A program made the position numbers and the translations under genes. DNA of 64,000 bases from Jaminaea rosea (taxonomy: Eukaryota; Basidiomycota; Exobasidiomycetes; Microstromatales): positions 1,383,496 to 1,447,495 of the forward strand of contig NW_020289975.1 of assembly GCF_003144245.1 (NCBI RefSeq), given 5' to 3'. Every line of letters begins with the position of its first letter. The stretch's first letter is position 1. The notes below the pieces were generated by a model. It saw only the letters and a program-made list of their open reading frames with translations. It was not told where the DNA came from and ran no database searches. Positions 28,323 to 37,715 of this stretch are shown here, piece by piece.

Positions 28323-28766
28323 ATGAGCATTACCGAATCCTCATCGCGCAACCAGTCTCGGCTCTTGTTTGTAAAGAACGTCTCCTATCAAACGACGGGC
28401 GAGGACCTCTATGAGCTCTTTGGCAAGTACGGCGCCATCCGCCAGATCCGACTGGGGGATGATCAGGCAAAGAAGACCAAAGGAACCGCCTTTGTCGTCT
28501 ACGAGTGAGTGTCAATGCGGCTACCACATACAGTCTCTACTGCGTTGAGAGGAGAGCTAACCTTCCCTTGTCCCCTTGCTTCGCTCCACAGAGAATTCGT
28601 AGACGCCAAAAATGCGCTCGACCACCTGAATGGATATCACCTTCACGACCGCTATTTGGTCGTGCTGTACCATATTCCCGCGAGGCAGGCTGCTAGGGAC
28701 TTGGCTAGGAGAGAGGCAGACCTTCAGGCGCTCAAGGAGAGGCACAACATCCAGGATGACGACTAG
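28323..28766 (+). CDS. SF3b 14-kDa subunit p14 (branch-point RRM protein)
   Basis: Small RRM protein of the SF3b complex in U2 snRNP that contacts the branch-point adenosine. Two exons, 28323-28504 and 28592-28766, joined over an 87-base GTGAGT intron; the join gives VVYEEFVDAKNALDHL in frame. The product has 118 residues, close to human SF3B6 (125). RNP2 is LLFVKNVSY, RNP1 is KGTAFVVYE, and the family-specific end YLVVLYHIPARQAARD and LKERHNI is present. It is placed divergent to COQ1. With SNU66 it is the second spliceosome component in the window. Confidence 0.95.
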
Positions 28767-29454
28767 GCTGTGAGGTACAGGATTGCTATACAGCTGCCAA
28801 GCTGCGGCTTAGCCACGCATAACCTGCTGCTGAGCGTCGACTCATAGGGCAGGACGAAGCTGTCGAGTATTCAGACATGCTGCCTAAGGTTCATCGGCCT
28901 ACTTCCTCTGCACTTCTTCGTCAGTCTGACGTGTCGGCCTCATTACCTCAAAGATCAACACAAGATACTCTACGGTGGAAGCATCTCTGCTCAGGGCGAC
29001 GCAAGAGTCGGAAAGCGAAGAGACAACACAGCGGCTCTCGACCAGCGCGAAGGTAACATCAGTCTGCCATATGCTAGGCCACCTCTACATACCAAGGCTG
29101 CCATCAACACGAAAGAGGACTATCGACTTCTCTGCATCGCGCCTGCCAGCTCCTTTGCTCCTAGGAAAGCGTGCGCTATGCCGATGTACTAGGTCGATTG
29201 GACGATCACCTGCCAATCTCACAAGCTCAGGGGATCAGATCCTTCATTACTACCAATGACACAAAGCTTCCGTGGCGCAATACCGGCTAGGAGCGGCGTC
29301 GTGCATGCAAAGGGGGGAATGAGAAAAACAGAATGCCCTCGCACTACATTACCCTACTTCTTCCATTGGTGATCTTTGTAATCTACTACTCATCTTATCG
29401 CGTGACTGCGCTTCCCATGTGAGTCACGCCCTCCAATTGCGATGCGATGCCTCT
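28767..29454. other. Convergent intergenic region (p14 / epimerase 3' ends)
   Basis: The 688 bases between two convergent stop codons are long for this genome, where most such gaps are under 400. They have mixed composition and no frame with family features. I see no tRNA boxes or strong hairpin. Confidence 0.4.
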
Positions 29455-30958
29455 TCAGGGGTTGTAGCCCTTGGGATTCTTGCTTTGCCCTGCAGAGTGG
29501 GAGGCAGGGCAAAAAGCAGTCAGTCTCGTGGCCCTCTGCATCTGCTGCATTGTCTTCGCGGCACTCACAATTCCACAGATCCCTCGCCATCTCGTCCAGT
29601 CCATGCTTAGCCTTGAACCCGAGCTCCTTCTCCGCCAGCGTCGGGTCGGCCGTCAAGTCAGGCACGTCACCCGGCCTACGCCCGATGATCTCGTAGGGGT
29701 AGGCCCACCCAGTGACCTTGCGCATCGCCTCGATCATGTTGAGGACGGACATGCCCTGTCCACGTCCGAGGTTGAAGGCACGGTACTTGCCACGAGAGGG
29801 GAGATTCTGGAAGCGGGCGTCCGAGTCGATTGCATCGAGTGCGTTGACGTGGCCGCCGGCGAGGTCCATTACGTGGATGTAATCGCGAACGCAGGCTACG
29901 TGGGTGATAAGAGCGGAGAGTTGGGTTCAGTCGCTGGCCATCAAATGAATGGCGTGCGTCGCGTGCCCTACTCACTGCCGTCAGGCGTAGGGTAGTCGTT
30001 GCCGTTGACGCGAAGTCCAGGGTCGCGGTACTTGCCCACAGCCATCTGCGAAAGGAGAGGCAAGAGGTTGCCAGGCTTGCCAACGGGGTCCTCGCCGATG
30101 AGACCAGAGGGGTGAGCTCCAGCGGGGCTGTTGGCGAGAAAGAGAAGGGGATAGGGTTACTTCCACCGGCCTCGCTGTATGCTACGCTGCGTCGAACTCA
30201 CTTGAAGTAACGCAGCGAAATGGCCCTGAAGTCGGTGTGGGCATCACAGACGTCCTTGATCATGATTTCGCTCATCTGCTTGGTGCGACCGTAAACGCTC
30301 TCGGCCTGCAGCGGGCTCGTCTCGGGGATAGGAATCGTCTTGGGTGTACCGTAGACGGTTGCCGAGGACGAGTAGATGAGGCGCCAGACTTGAGCCTCCT
30401 TCATTGCTCGGAGCAAGTTGACGAGGCCGCAGATGTTAACGTCGTAGTAGCTGCGCGCGCAAAGGAATTTGGTATGAGCTTGTGACGACATGAGACGCCA
30501 CGATCAGACGCCTGTGCTCACTCGATGGGAATCTCTCCCGACTCTCCAACAGCCTTGAGCGCAGCAACGAGGATGACGGCGTAGATTTCGTCCTTCTGAC
30601 CCTTGTACTGTGAAAAGGCCTTGGAGAAGGTGTCGCGATCACGCAGATCACCCTTGATGACGTCGATCTTGCATGCGTCCTTCTGCTCTTGAGTGGCATC
30701 GGCAGGAAGCTCGTCACGCGCGATCTTCTCAACACGCTCGATGGCCGTGGGGAAGGAGTTGTGGTAGTTGTCGATGACTGTATGTGTGAGAAGGAGGGAT
30801 AGACTGATGAGCGACAGGATGGGATGTCTGCTTCAGGCATACTCTTACGCACCCGTGACCTTGTACCTGCGAGTGAGGAGAACCGAGAGGACGACGTGAC
30901 TTCCGATGTAGCCTGCTCCTCCGGGGATGAGGATGCGCTTCATATCCGAGGCAGCCAT
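29455..30958 (-). CDS. UDP-glucose 4-epimerase (GALE, single-domain)
   Basis: Interconverts UDP-glucose and UDP-galactose in the Leloir pathway and supplies UDP-Gal for glycans. Six exons: 30853-30958, 30522-30777, 30202-30450, 29976-30127, 29569-29895, 29455-29489; introns are 71-80 bases with GTGAGT/GTGCGT donors and sum to an exact frame of 374 residues. Landmarks: NAD loop GGAGYIGSH (13-21), catalytic SSATVYG, the Tyr-Lys pair in YGRTK (Y174, K178), [27 protein letters not shown], and the end [11 protein letters not shown]. The usual His in [13 protein letters not shown] is Leu here ([13 protein letters not shown]). There is no mutarotase domain, unlike yeast Gal10. The frame continues 80 codons upstream with Ser/Asn runs; this is judged leader. 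No other GAL gene is nearby. Confidence 0.95.
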
Positions 30959-31478
30959 GATGAATCGATGTGCAGAGGGAAGATTAGACGAGGCTGATGA
31001 GGAAGACGAGTAAACGTAGCCGCTGAGAGGAGACGGCGATGGAGGAGATTGACGAGTAGTACTGCTGTTGTTGTTGTTGTTGCTGGAGGAGGAGGAGCAA
31101 GAGGAGAAGAAGGCACGAGGCGTCGGAACAGCGGGTCGCAGCCCATCTCGCTCAGATGTTGGACCGGGAGCGCGTGGCTTCGACGTCGAGACGACCATGC
31201 GTGTGTCTTGGAGTACAAGGTCAACAACTACTGCCTCGTTGGCGTTGATTTGTGATTGACAGCTTGTCGTGTGAGGAGCACACAGTCAAGGGCAGACGAA
31301 GACGGCGCTCGCCGCCTGACGGTTGCTCATCATCCTCATATCGGCGAACAGGCCGCCCGCGGCGACGTCGTCAAGACCCTCCTCTATCGCATGAACCGTG
31401 CGCCCGAGGCACAAGCCGCGATTAGAAGGATCTTGAAACCTTACCTCTTGCTACCACGCCGGCCATCATCTCCTCCCC
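30959..31478. other. Divergent promoter region (epimerase / cyclin H)
   Basis: It contains a TTG/AAC trinucleotide tract near 31063-31083 and GGA-rich stretches; translated on the minus strand it would give the Ser/Asn runs upstream of the epimerase start. No gene is seen. Confidence 0.45.
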
Positions 31479-32798
31479 ATGGCCACAGTCGCCAGCAGCA
31501 CCACCGCTGCCGTGCCCTCGACCTCCAAGCATACACTCGACGATGACCAAGGACCCGTACCCCTCTTCACCCACACTTCGCAGTACCAACATTACCTATT
31601 CCCAACCTCGTCGTCCTCATCCTCGCTGCGCATCGCCCTGACAGCAGCAGACGAGGATGCAGGCATCAACTCAGCATCAGCCCTTCTCCTCCAGCAGTAC
31701 TACCTACTCCGGCTCCCCCTCCTCTCCAAAGCATTCGGCCTCTCAGAAAAAGTCCTGGCGACAAGCATGACCTACTTCAAGCGCTTTTGGTTACAAAGAG
31801 GCGTAGCTGAACCGCTCGATGGGAGCGGCTCAGGCGGTGGCAACAAGCTCCGAGCTGCCAAGGGCGTCAAAGTGGTGATGCTCATCTGCCTCTACCTGGC
31901 TACAAAGACACATTCCACGCCCATCTCCCTCGCCGCCTTCGCGATGCGGATCTCTGGCGCAGTAGGAGGGAGTGGTAGCGAGGAGGCGGCAGCTGCGATC
32001 AAGGAGACGGAGCAGAGCATTCGAGACTACGAGTTCGAGGTGGCAACTGTGCTTAGCTGGCGATTCAGGGTCACGCATGCATTCGAGGCAGCAAGGGGGA
32101 TGGCGCTGGATTTGCAATGTCCCGACGAGGGGAGAGATGGTGCCCCGCCCTTGCAGGCGGAGATGCTCAAGAAGCTGCTGGGGCCACTCAATGCTGCTTC
32201 ACATTCGTTGAGGCTGACGGATGGTGAGTTCCGATATACGCCCTCACAGCTGGCATTCGGTACCTGGTGGTCGCTGACCAAGAGAGAGGGCAACGAGGCC
32301 CTTGATGAGGGAGAGAGGGCCTTACTGCGTGCCCTGCTGCAGGGATGGGTCAAGGCAAAGGAGGAGGCAGCGGCGGCTGCTGAGGCGAAGAGGGCCAACG
32401 CACCTATCCCTGATGTTGGCAAGATGAAAAAGGCCCGAGGGACAGCGAATGGCGATAACAGCAACGGCGGTGGTACTCCTTCCACACGTCGGCCCCTCTC
32501 CTCCACTACCCTCCTCCAAGAAGCCGACGAAATCGCCTCCCTCGTCTCACAAGGCTCAGAACTCGAAGCCAGGCTGAAAGGCAAGGAGACTTTAGACGAA
32601 GTGAAAGCCATTGATGCACGGCTTAAGGAGTGGGCGGCGGGCAAGGAGAAGCAGGAGGTCGAAGAGGGCGCCATAGCTACGGCGTCGACTGCAAAGCGCA
32701 AGGCTGGGGAAGGGGCAAGCGCTGAGGGCGAGGCAGGGGCGACAAAGAGGGCGAAGGTTAGGGGAGAGGGCGCAGTGGACTCGGATGATGACGAATGA
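31479..32798 (+). CDS. Cyclin H (Ccl1/Mcs2-like), TFIIH kinase cyclin
   Basis: Cyclin partner of Cdk7/Kin28 in TFIIH, needed for RNA polymerase II CTD phosphorylation. Single exon, 439 residues. The cyclin H hallmark is at the start: THTSQYQHYLF, followed by LTAADEDA, an extended helix (LQQYYLLRLPLLSKAFGL) and the first cyclin fold (VLATSMTYFKRFWL, VVMLICLYLATKTH, then IRDYEFEVATVLSWRF, typical of cyclin H 'E..VL..L.F'). The second fold carries YTPSQLAFGTWW. The tail of about 170 residues is charged and disordered (KKARGTANG, KRKAGEG, KRAKVRG, DSDDDE) with a likely NLS. Together with the Cak1-like kinase 11 kb to the left, two CDK-activating components are in the window. Cyclin C or L are less likely because of the SQYQHYLF start. 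Confidence 0.85.
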   Translation: MATVASSTTAAVPSTSKHTLDDDQGPVPLFTHTSQYQHYLFPTSSSSSSLRIALTAADEDAGINSASALLLQQYYLLRLPLLSKAFGLSEKVLATSMTYFKRFWLQRGVAEPLDGSGSGGGNKLRAAKGVKVVMLICLYLATKTHSTPISLAAFAMRISGAVGGSGSEEAAAAIKETEQSIRDYEFEVATVLSWRFRVTHAFEAARGMALDLQCPDEGRDGAPPLQAEMLKKLLGPLNAASHSLRLTDGEFRYTPSQLAFGTWWSLTKREGNEALDEGERALLRALLQGWVKAKEEAAAAAEAKRANAPIPDVGKMKKARGTANGDNSNGGGTPSTRRPLSSTTLLQEADEIASLVSQGSELEARLKGKETLDEVKAIDARLKEWAAGKEKQEVEEGAIATASTAKRKAGEGASAEGEAGATKRAKVRGEGAVDSDDDE

Positions 32799-33176
32799 GG
32801 CGCCCGCCCAACCAAGACTGTCTGATGCGTCTCACCCAACCAAGACTGTCTTCACACGCATCAGACTAGCGGACGTGTAACGAAATTATCCGATGTGAAG
32901 TGAACAGTGAACGATGAACAAATACAGAAGGAGTGGGGTGAAGAGGGGGACTGCCTTACGTGAGCGGCATGTGTAGATTCTGCTTGATGGTGGAGGCGAG
33001 TGAGAGGGGAGCTCGACGCGCTGGGTAGTGAGGGGGAATGTACAATGATTTGATGGTGATGATGGCGGTAGTAATGATGTTGTTGCTGCGTTGATGTATC
33101 TTTGCCTGTGCGAGTGTGCTGGCGTGTAGCGCTCTGGCTATCGCTTCTTCTCCTTTCCTGCTCCTCGTCGCCGCAC
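32799..33176. other. Convergent intergenic region (cyclin H / kinase 3' ends)
   Basis: It holds the 3' flanks of both genes, including a hairpin and an overlapping direct repeat listed separately, and a short CAT/ATG-rich tract near 33050-33085. No gene is seen. Confidence 0.5.
32807..32866 (+). repeat. 3' hairpin with overlapping 17-bp direct repeat after cyclin H
   Basis: An 11-bp perfect inverted repeat (32820-32830 with 32856-32866) can fold with a 25-base loop. A 17-bp direct repeat (32807-32823 and 32835-32851, period 28) overlaps it. It begins about 10 bases after the cyclin H stop, so the hairpin would lie in the 3' UTR. Confidence 0.75.
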
Positions 33177-36100
33177 TCAAATGCCCGCCTCCAACTTCTT
33201 CGTCTCAATCAAGTGCTCCAAATCCGCACAGACCATATCCATCGTAGGCCTCTTCCTTGGATCAGTGTCCCACATCCTGTTCAATAGCCTAACGATCTCG
33301 TCGCCAAACAGCTCGGCGATCCTGTCCGTCTTCGGCCTCAGCCCCTTCTTCCCAACCTCCTCGTAGATCATGAACTCGTTCATCCCCTCAAAGGGATACG
33401 ACTTGTACTCCTCATGCCACTGCAGCGTCTCCCAAAAGGTCATGGCTGCACTCCACACGTCGACCTTCTCATTGTACTGAGGGGCAGCGCACCAGAGCTC
33501 GACGGCTTGCCAGTTGACAGTGCCCACGACGGAATGCATCTTGGAACGTTGTGACTTTTTGACACGGGCGAGGCCGAAGTCGTTGATCTTGCAGGAGCGT
33601 GAGCGGGTTACGAGTACGTTGGACGACTTGACGTCGCGGTGCACAATGGAGTGCATGTGCAGATACTCGAGCCCACGCGCCGTCTCGAGGAGCATGCGGA
33701 AAATGTCCAGATTGGACGGAGCCTTGACGTTGCGGATGTAGTCCCAGAGATCGCCGTTGGAACACAACTCAGAGACGATCATGCACGGTATGCCAGTGCG
33801 GGCCGTGTCGTCTGGAATGCTCACGCCGATGAAGCGGACGATGTTCTCGTGCTTGAGGTCGCGCAGCAGGCCAAGCTCCTTGATGTCCATCTCGGTCAGC
33901 TTCTCGCGGATGTCCGCGATGGCAACTTTGTTGCGACGCTTTCCCACGCGCCAGATACCAACGTAGACGTCCTTGAAGCCGCCAGAGCCGATCTTGCTTG
34001 TCTTGGAGAGCTGTTTCGAGGCGATCTCCTTGTCGGTGAGATTGAGGCTTTCGAGGTCGAGGCCGTTGAGCTCGTCGATGTGTTCAGGGTCGGCTGACTT
34101 GGCTTCTTCGTTCTCTGACTCGAGCTGAGGGGTAGCAAGCTTGGCCTTGGCTTTGGGATCAGCCTCAGGATGCGAGCCGCGCGAGGTGCGATCGCTATCA
34201 GCCCCGCTACCAGCGGTGTTGCTGCCTCTTCGCGCCTTGCCATTGGCCTTTGTCCTGTTCTTTGGCTTCGGAGTGGCTGGCGCGAGGCTGAGCTGGGATT
34301 CCACTTCGACGTCGGTGTCTTGGACATCGGGCACTGCCTGCTTAACAATGCGCAGCTTACCATTGCGTAAGCGTCTCATCTTCGCGGGGCTGGATGGCGA
34401 GGCGAGGCGAACGGCATGGCCGTCGGGGGTGTCTGTCGAGTCGGAGTCGATGTACGTATCATCGCCGTCTTCGTGTTCACCAGCAGGGACGCCGATCTGA
34501 GTGGCGGTGTCATCGTCATCATCAGACTCTCCTTCCTCGCCGTCGCCCTCTTCGCCCTGAGTGTCGGCGACGTCTGTCTCGGTCTCATCGTCGTCGAATG
34601 TCGAGGCCACGGGTGATGAGGTCCTTTCACCAAGGTTTGCGCGACGATATGAGGAGTCGCAAGCATCGTCCATTTCCTCGTCGGACATCTCAGTCAGATG
34701 CTGCTTAGCCTCGGCTTTTGCCTTGCGCTGCGGGCGGCGTGTCGGACGGCGAGCGACTTTGGCGGGCGGCATGTCGTCGATCCAGTCTTCGTCCATGTGA
34801 TCGTCATCGCCACCAGCCTCCGCTTCAACGGCCGTGAGATGACGATGAAGTTTGCGTCTCGGGAGAGGCTTGAGGGGCGAGTGATGCTCGGCAGCCTTCT
34901 TGGCTCGGCCTCGAGGGCGCACTGGTGAGGAAGCAAAGTGGATCGACTTTTGCTTGCGAAGACGATTGACCATAGGCGATGCAGCGGTAATATTGGGGTC
35001 ATCGGAGCCATTGTGCCTTGGTAGTAGGCGGCTGTTGGCTGCGGCTGCCGCCGCTGCCGAGGCCGTAGCATTGACGACGCCGAGAGCCTTCTTGGTCCTC
35101 AGCGGTCGGCGAGTACGGCCATTCAATCCCTTGACTGGACCCACTTCAGCCTCGGTCTCTTCGCCACCGGCCTCATGCCCTTGCTCCTCATCGCTGTTCT
35201 CATCTGTGTAATCTGCTGAGTCTGAGCGAGCGACAGAGACTGGCTTTCTACGCAGTGACGGGGCTGACGAGGATGCTGCTGCGCTCCTGTGCTCAACGAT
35301 GGCCTCGATGATGAGCGATTTGGTCATTGCAGGTGCGACGATGATACCGGCCTCCAGAGCCAGACGAGCGAGGACAGCCTTACGATGGCGTTCCAGCTGT
35401 GACACGGGAGCGTCGAAAAGAAGCTGTTCGCGTCTTTCGACTTCAGCTGGCTCCTCGTCGTCGAACATGTCCTCGCCATCTGATTCGTGCTGGACTTTGC
35501 TTGAGCGGCGACGCAGGTTGCTCGCGGAGGTTGATGTCGCTTGACCACGTCCGACGCGAGCTCGTCGACTAGTGGGCGAGCTTTCGGGCGATTGACTTTG
35601 GATGAACATGTTGTCGAGGTCGCGCCTGAGGCTGAGGCTTGACTGCGAGGTATTGCGAGAGGCTACTGAGCCCACGCTCGATTCCGAGTCTGACCTGGAG
35701 AGAGGAGCTGAGTCGATGGAAGCTTGGGAGACGGGCGCGCCTCCTCGGTATCGCATGGAGGAGCGAGTCGATGCTCCACTACTGGAGCGCGTATTTGTGT
35801 TGGCCAGCTGCTGAATCGGAGCAGGAGCTGGACGCCTCTTGCGCTTCTTGCCTCCTGTTGGAGAGTCGGTAGTCGGCTCTGATGACGACTTGGCGGTGCC
35901 AGAAGACGAGGCCCCCCTCGCGCTGCCATTCGTGGCTGCCCTCGACGTCTTGAGGAAGCGTGGGAGCGAAGGCATTGTCGTGGAAGTCGTAGCCTTGTTC
36001 GATGCTGATGCTGATGCTGATGATTCTGCGTTGCTATTCTCCTTGAGCGATACGTTCCGGTTGCCGCTGCGAGTACGACGGGTTCGCAGAGGTAGCGTTG

Positions 36101-36242
36101 GTGCTCTGGTGCGAGTGGGGATGCTGCTAGTGCTAGTGCTGCTGCCGGTGCCGTTGTTGTTGCGGTTGCCGAAGATGGAGCGACCAGCCGTCAAGCCAGA
36201 GTTGAGGAGGTCGAAGTTGGACGAGAGGACTTCGGCACGCAT
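33177..36242 (-). CDS. Nuclear TKL-like protein kinase with SAP-like segment and WNK-like lysine placement
   Basis: Single exon, 1,021 residues. Residues 1-275 are disordered and basic, with an NLS-like KKRKRRP (132-138). A helical segment (280-319, QLERHRKAVLARLALEAG then MTKSLIIEAIVEHR) resembles a SAP/HeH DNA-binding fold. Residues 320-725 are acidic and disordered with AT-hook-like RPRGRAKK and RRPTRRPQRK patches. The kinase domain spans about 748-1010: glycine loop GSGGFKDVYVG with K757, KVAIADI with Ala at 776 where the catalytic Lys normally sits, helix-C E789 in MDIKELGLL, HRDVKSSN (868-875), NDFGLA, and GTVNWQAVELW (AVE in place of APE). I recall similar VAIA-type kinases in basidiomycetes, but no assigned function. 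The N-terminal layout suggests a chromatin-bound kinase. It is divergent from IMP4. Confidence 0.9.
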   Translation of the reverse strand: MRAEVLSSNFDLLNSGLTAGRSIFGNRNNNGTGSSTSTSSIPTRTRAPTLPLRTRRTRSGNRNVSLKENSNAESSASASASNKATTSTTMPSLPRFLKTSRAATNGSARGASSSGTAKSSSEPTTDSPTGGKKRKRRPAPAPIQQLANTNTRSSSGASTRSSMRYRGGAPVSQASIDSAPLSRSDSESSVGSVASRNTSQSSLSLRRDLDNMFIQSQSPESSPTSRRARVGRGQATSTSASNLRRRSSKVQHESDGEDMFDDEEPAEVERREQLLFDAPVSQLERHRKAVLARLALEAGIIVAPAMTKSLIIEAIVEHRSAAASSSAPSLRRKPVSVARSDSADYTDENSDEEQGHEAGGEETEAEVGPVKGLNGRTRRPLRTKKALGVVNATASAAAAAAANSRLLPRHNGSDDPNITAASPMVNRLRKQKSIHFASSPVRPRGRAKKAAEHHSPLKPLPRRKLHRHLTAVEAEAGGDDDHMDEDWIDDMPPAKVARRPTRRPQRKAKAEAKQHLTEMSDEEMDDACDSSYRRANLGERTSSPVASTFDDDETETDVADTQGEEGDGEEGESDDDDDTATQIGVPAGEHEDGDDTYIDSDSTDTPDGHAVRLASPSSPAKMRRLRNGKLRIVKQAVPDVQDTDVEVESQLSLAPATPKPKNRTKANGKARRGSNTAGSGADSDRTSRGSHPEADPKAKAKLATPQLESENEEAKSADPEHIDELNGLDLESLNLTDKEIASKQLSKTSKIGSGGFKDVYVGIWRVGKRRNKVAIADIREKLTEMDIKELGLLRDLKHENIVRFIGVSIPDDTARTGIPCMIVSELCSNGDLWDYIRNVKAPSNLDIFRMLLETARGLEYLHMHSIVHRDVKSSNVLVTRSRSCKINDFGLARVKKSQRSKMHSVVGTVNWQAVELWCAAPQYNEKVDVWSAAMTFWETLQWHEEYKSYPFEGMNEFMIYEEVGKKGLRPKTDRIAELFGDEIVRLLNRMWDTDPRKRPTMDMVCADLEHLIETKKLEAGI

Positions 36243-36842
36243 CGTTCGATGGGGGCCTTGGGCAGGCCCTCCAGATCACAGAAGATCGCGATGGACGCGC
36301 GGCGAGTCGAGATGATTGGGCGAAGGAAGAAAGGAAGAGGGAATTGGGCTCGCCAATGCGGCGGGATTGGCTGGCGATGACGATAGTAGCCAGGCACGCG
36401 CGGAGGCGGGTCGGCTTTGGAGTCAGAGCAAAGGCAAGGGCGATGATGAGACGCGGCCCGGTATGACGATGATGAGGCCCAACGGCAGGATAACGGAGGC
36501 GTGATGAAGCGGCTGTTGTGGAAGAAGGGAAGATGAAGAGCAGGCTACGTTGTGGCTCGTCGTCGTCTCTTGCTCCCGCACGACGTTGTTTCGCTCGCTC
36601 GTTCTCTTTCCCCGTATTGTTGACTCCAAGGGCGTCGTACCCCGAGACCCTCGATTACAGTGGAGACTCGCTCAACGGGAAGCTCGCGTGGCGCGAAAGT
36701 GAGGCGCGTGCTGACGATCACGACCGGACCGGAAGCGCGACAGAATTTTGGACTCGAGGGTGAGTGAATACTGGCCTTTCCGCTCAAGCCATTCTCGAAT
36801 TCAACCCCATCTCCACGATCACCGCCACTCCTGCTCGCCAGC
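36243..36842. other. Divergent promoter region (kinase / IMP4)
   Basis: Shared upstream region. Short open frames on both strands look like chance. A CCATCTCCACGATCACCGCC-type pyrimidine/adenine leader precedes the IMP4 start. Nothing else is seen. Confidence 0.45.
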
Positions 36843-37715
36843 ATGCTCCGCCGCCAATCGCGCGAGCGTCGCGAGTACCTGTATCGCAAAAGTCTTGAGG
36901 CCCAAGAGGCTCAGCTATACGCCAAGAAGCAGAAGGTCCGACAACTCCTCGCAGAAGGCAAGGCCATTCCGAAAGAGCTACGAGATGGCGTAGAATCGTC
37001 AGAGAAGCTGGCAAGAGGCATCGACCTCGATGCTAGCCAGGCAGATCCCCTTACCAGCTTCGACTCAGAATACGCCATGGCCGGTGCGAGAGATCCGCGC
37101 ATACTTGTCACCACCTCTCGCTCCCCTTCATCACGCCTCACCGCCTTTGCCAAGGAGATGAGGCTCGTCTTCCCCAACTCGACCCGCATCAATCGTGGTG
37201 GCTACAAGGTCCACGATCTAGCAGCAGCAGCGCGCGCAAATAACATCACCGACCTTGTCGTCGTCCACGAGCACCGCGGTGTACCGGACGCAATGGTTGT
37301 CAGTCACTTCCCTCACGGCCCTACCGCCCTCTTCACGTTGCACAATGTCGTCCTCCGCCACGAGGTCGCTGCCCACTCAAGCTCAACAGTCAGCGAGCAG
37401 TATCCTCACCTCATCTTTGAGGGCTTTGAGTCAAAGCTGGGCGGACGTATCCGCGACATCTTGAAGTACCTCTTCCCCGCCCCCAAGGAGGAAAGCAAGC
37501 GAGTTATGACCTTCCGCAACGAGCGAGACTTCCTCAGTTTCCGCCACCACGTCTTCCTCAAGACTTCGCATCGAGAAGTCTCGCTCGCTGAGGTCGGGCC
37601 GAGATTTGAGATGAGGCCGTACGAGATTCGTCAGGGGACGTTAGAGATGGGAGACAGCGCCGATGTTGAGTGGATCCTCCGGCCTTACATGAATACCAAG
37701 AGGGACCAGCTGTAA
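36843..37715 (+). CDS. IMP4: U3 snoRNP protein Imp4 (Brix domain)
   Basis: Nucleolar component of the small-subunit processome; binds U3 snoRNA and helps pairing with the 18S precursor. Single exon, 290 residues, the same length as human and yeast Imp4 (290-291). The N terminus is the canonical MLRRQSRERREYLYRKS. The Brix domain has RILVTTSRSPSSRL, FAKEMRLVFPNS, RINRGGYKV, LVVVHEHRGVPDAMVVSH, GPTALFTLHNVV, FRHHVF and EVGPRFEMRPYEIRQGTLE. No intron. Confidence 0.97.
   Translation: MLRRQSRERREYLYRKSLEAQEAQLYAKKQKVRQLLAEGKAIPKELRDGVESSEKLARGIDLDASQADPLTSFDSEYAMAGARDPRILVTTSRSPSSRLTAFAKEMRLVFPNSTRINRGGYKVHDLAAAARANNITDLVVVHEHRGVPDAMVVSHFPHGPTALFTLHNVVLRHEVAAHSSSTVSEQYPHLIFEGFESKLGGRIRDILKYLFPAPKEESKRVMTFRNERDFLSFRHHVFLKTSHREVSLAEVGPRFEMRPYEIRQGTLEMGDSADVEWILRPYMNTKRDQL

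Noticed and set aside
30959-31198. 80-residue N-terminal extension of the epimerase
   Set aside because: It is a Ser/Asn/Pro low-complexity run in front of a start codon where the conserved NAD-binding fold begins, so it is most likely leader sequence.
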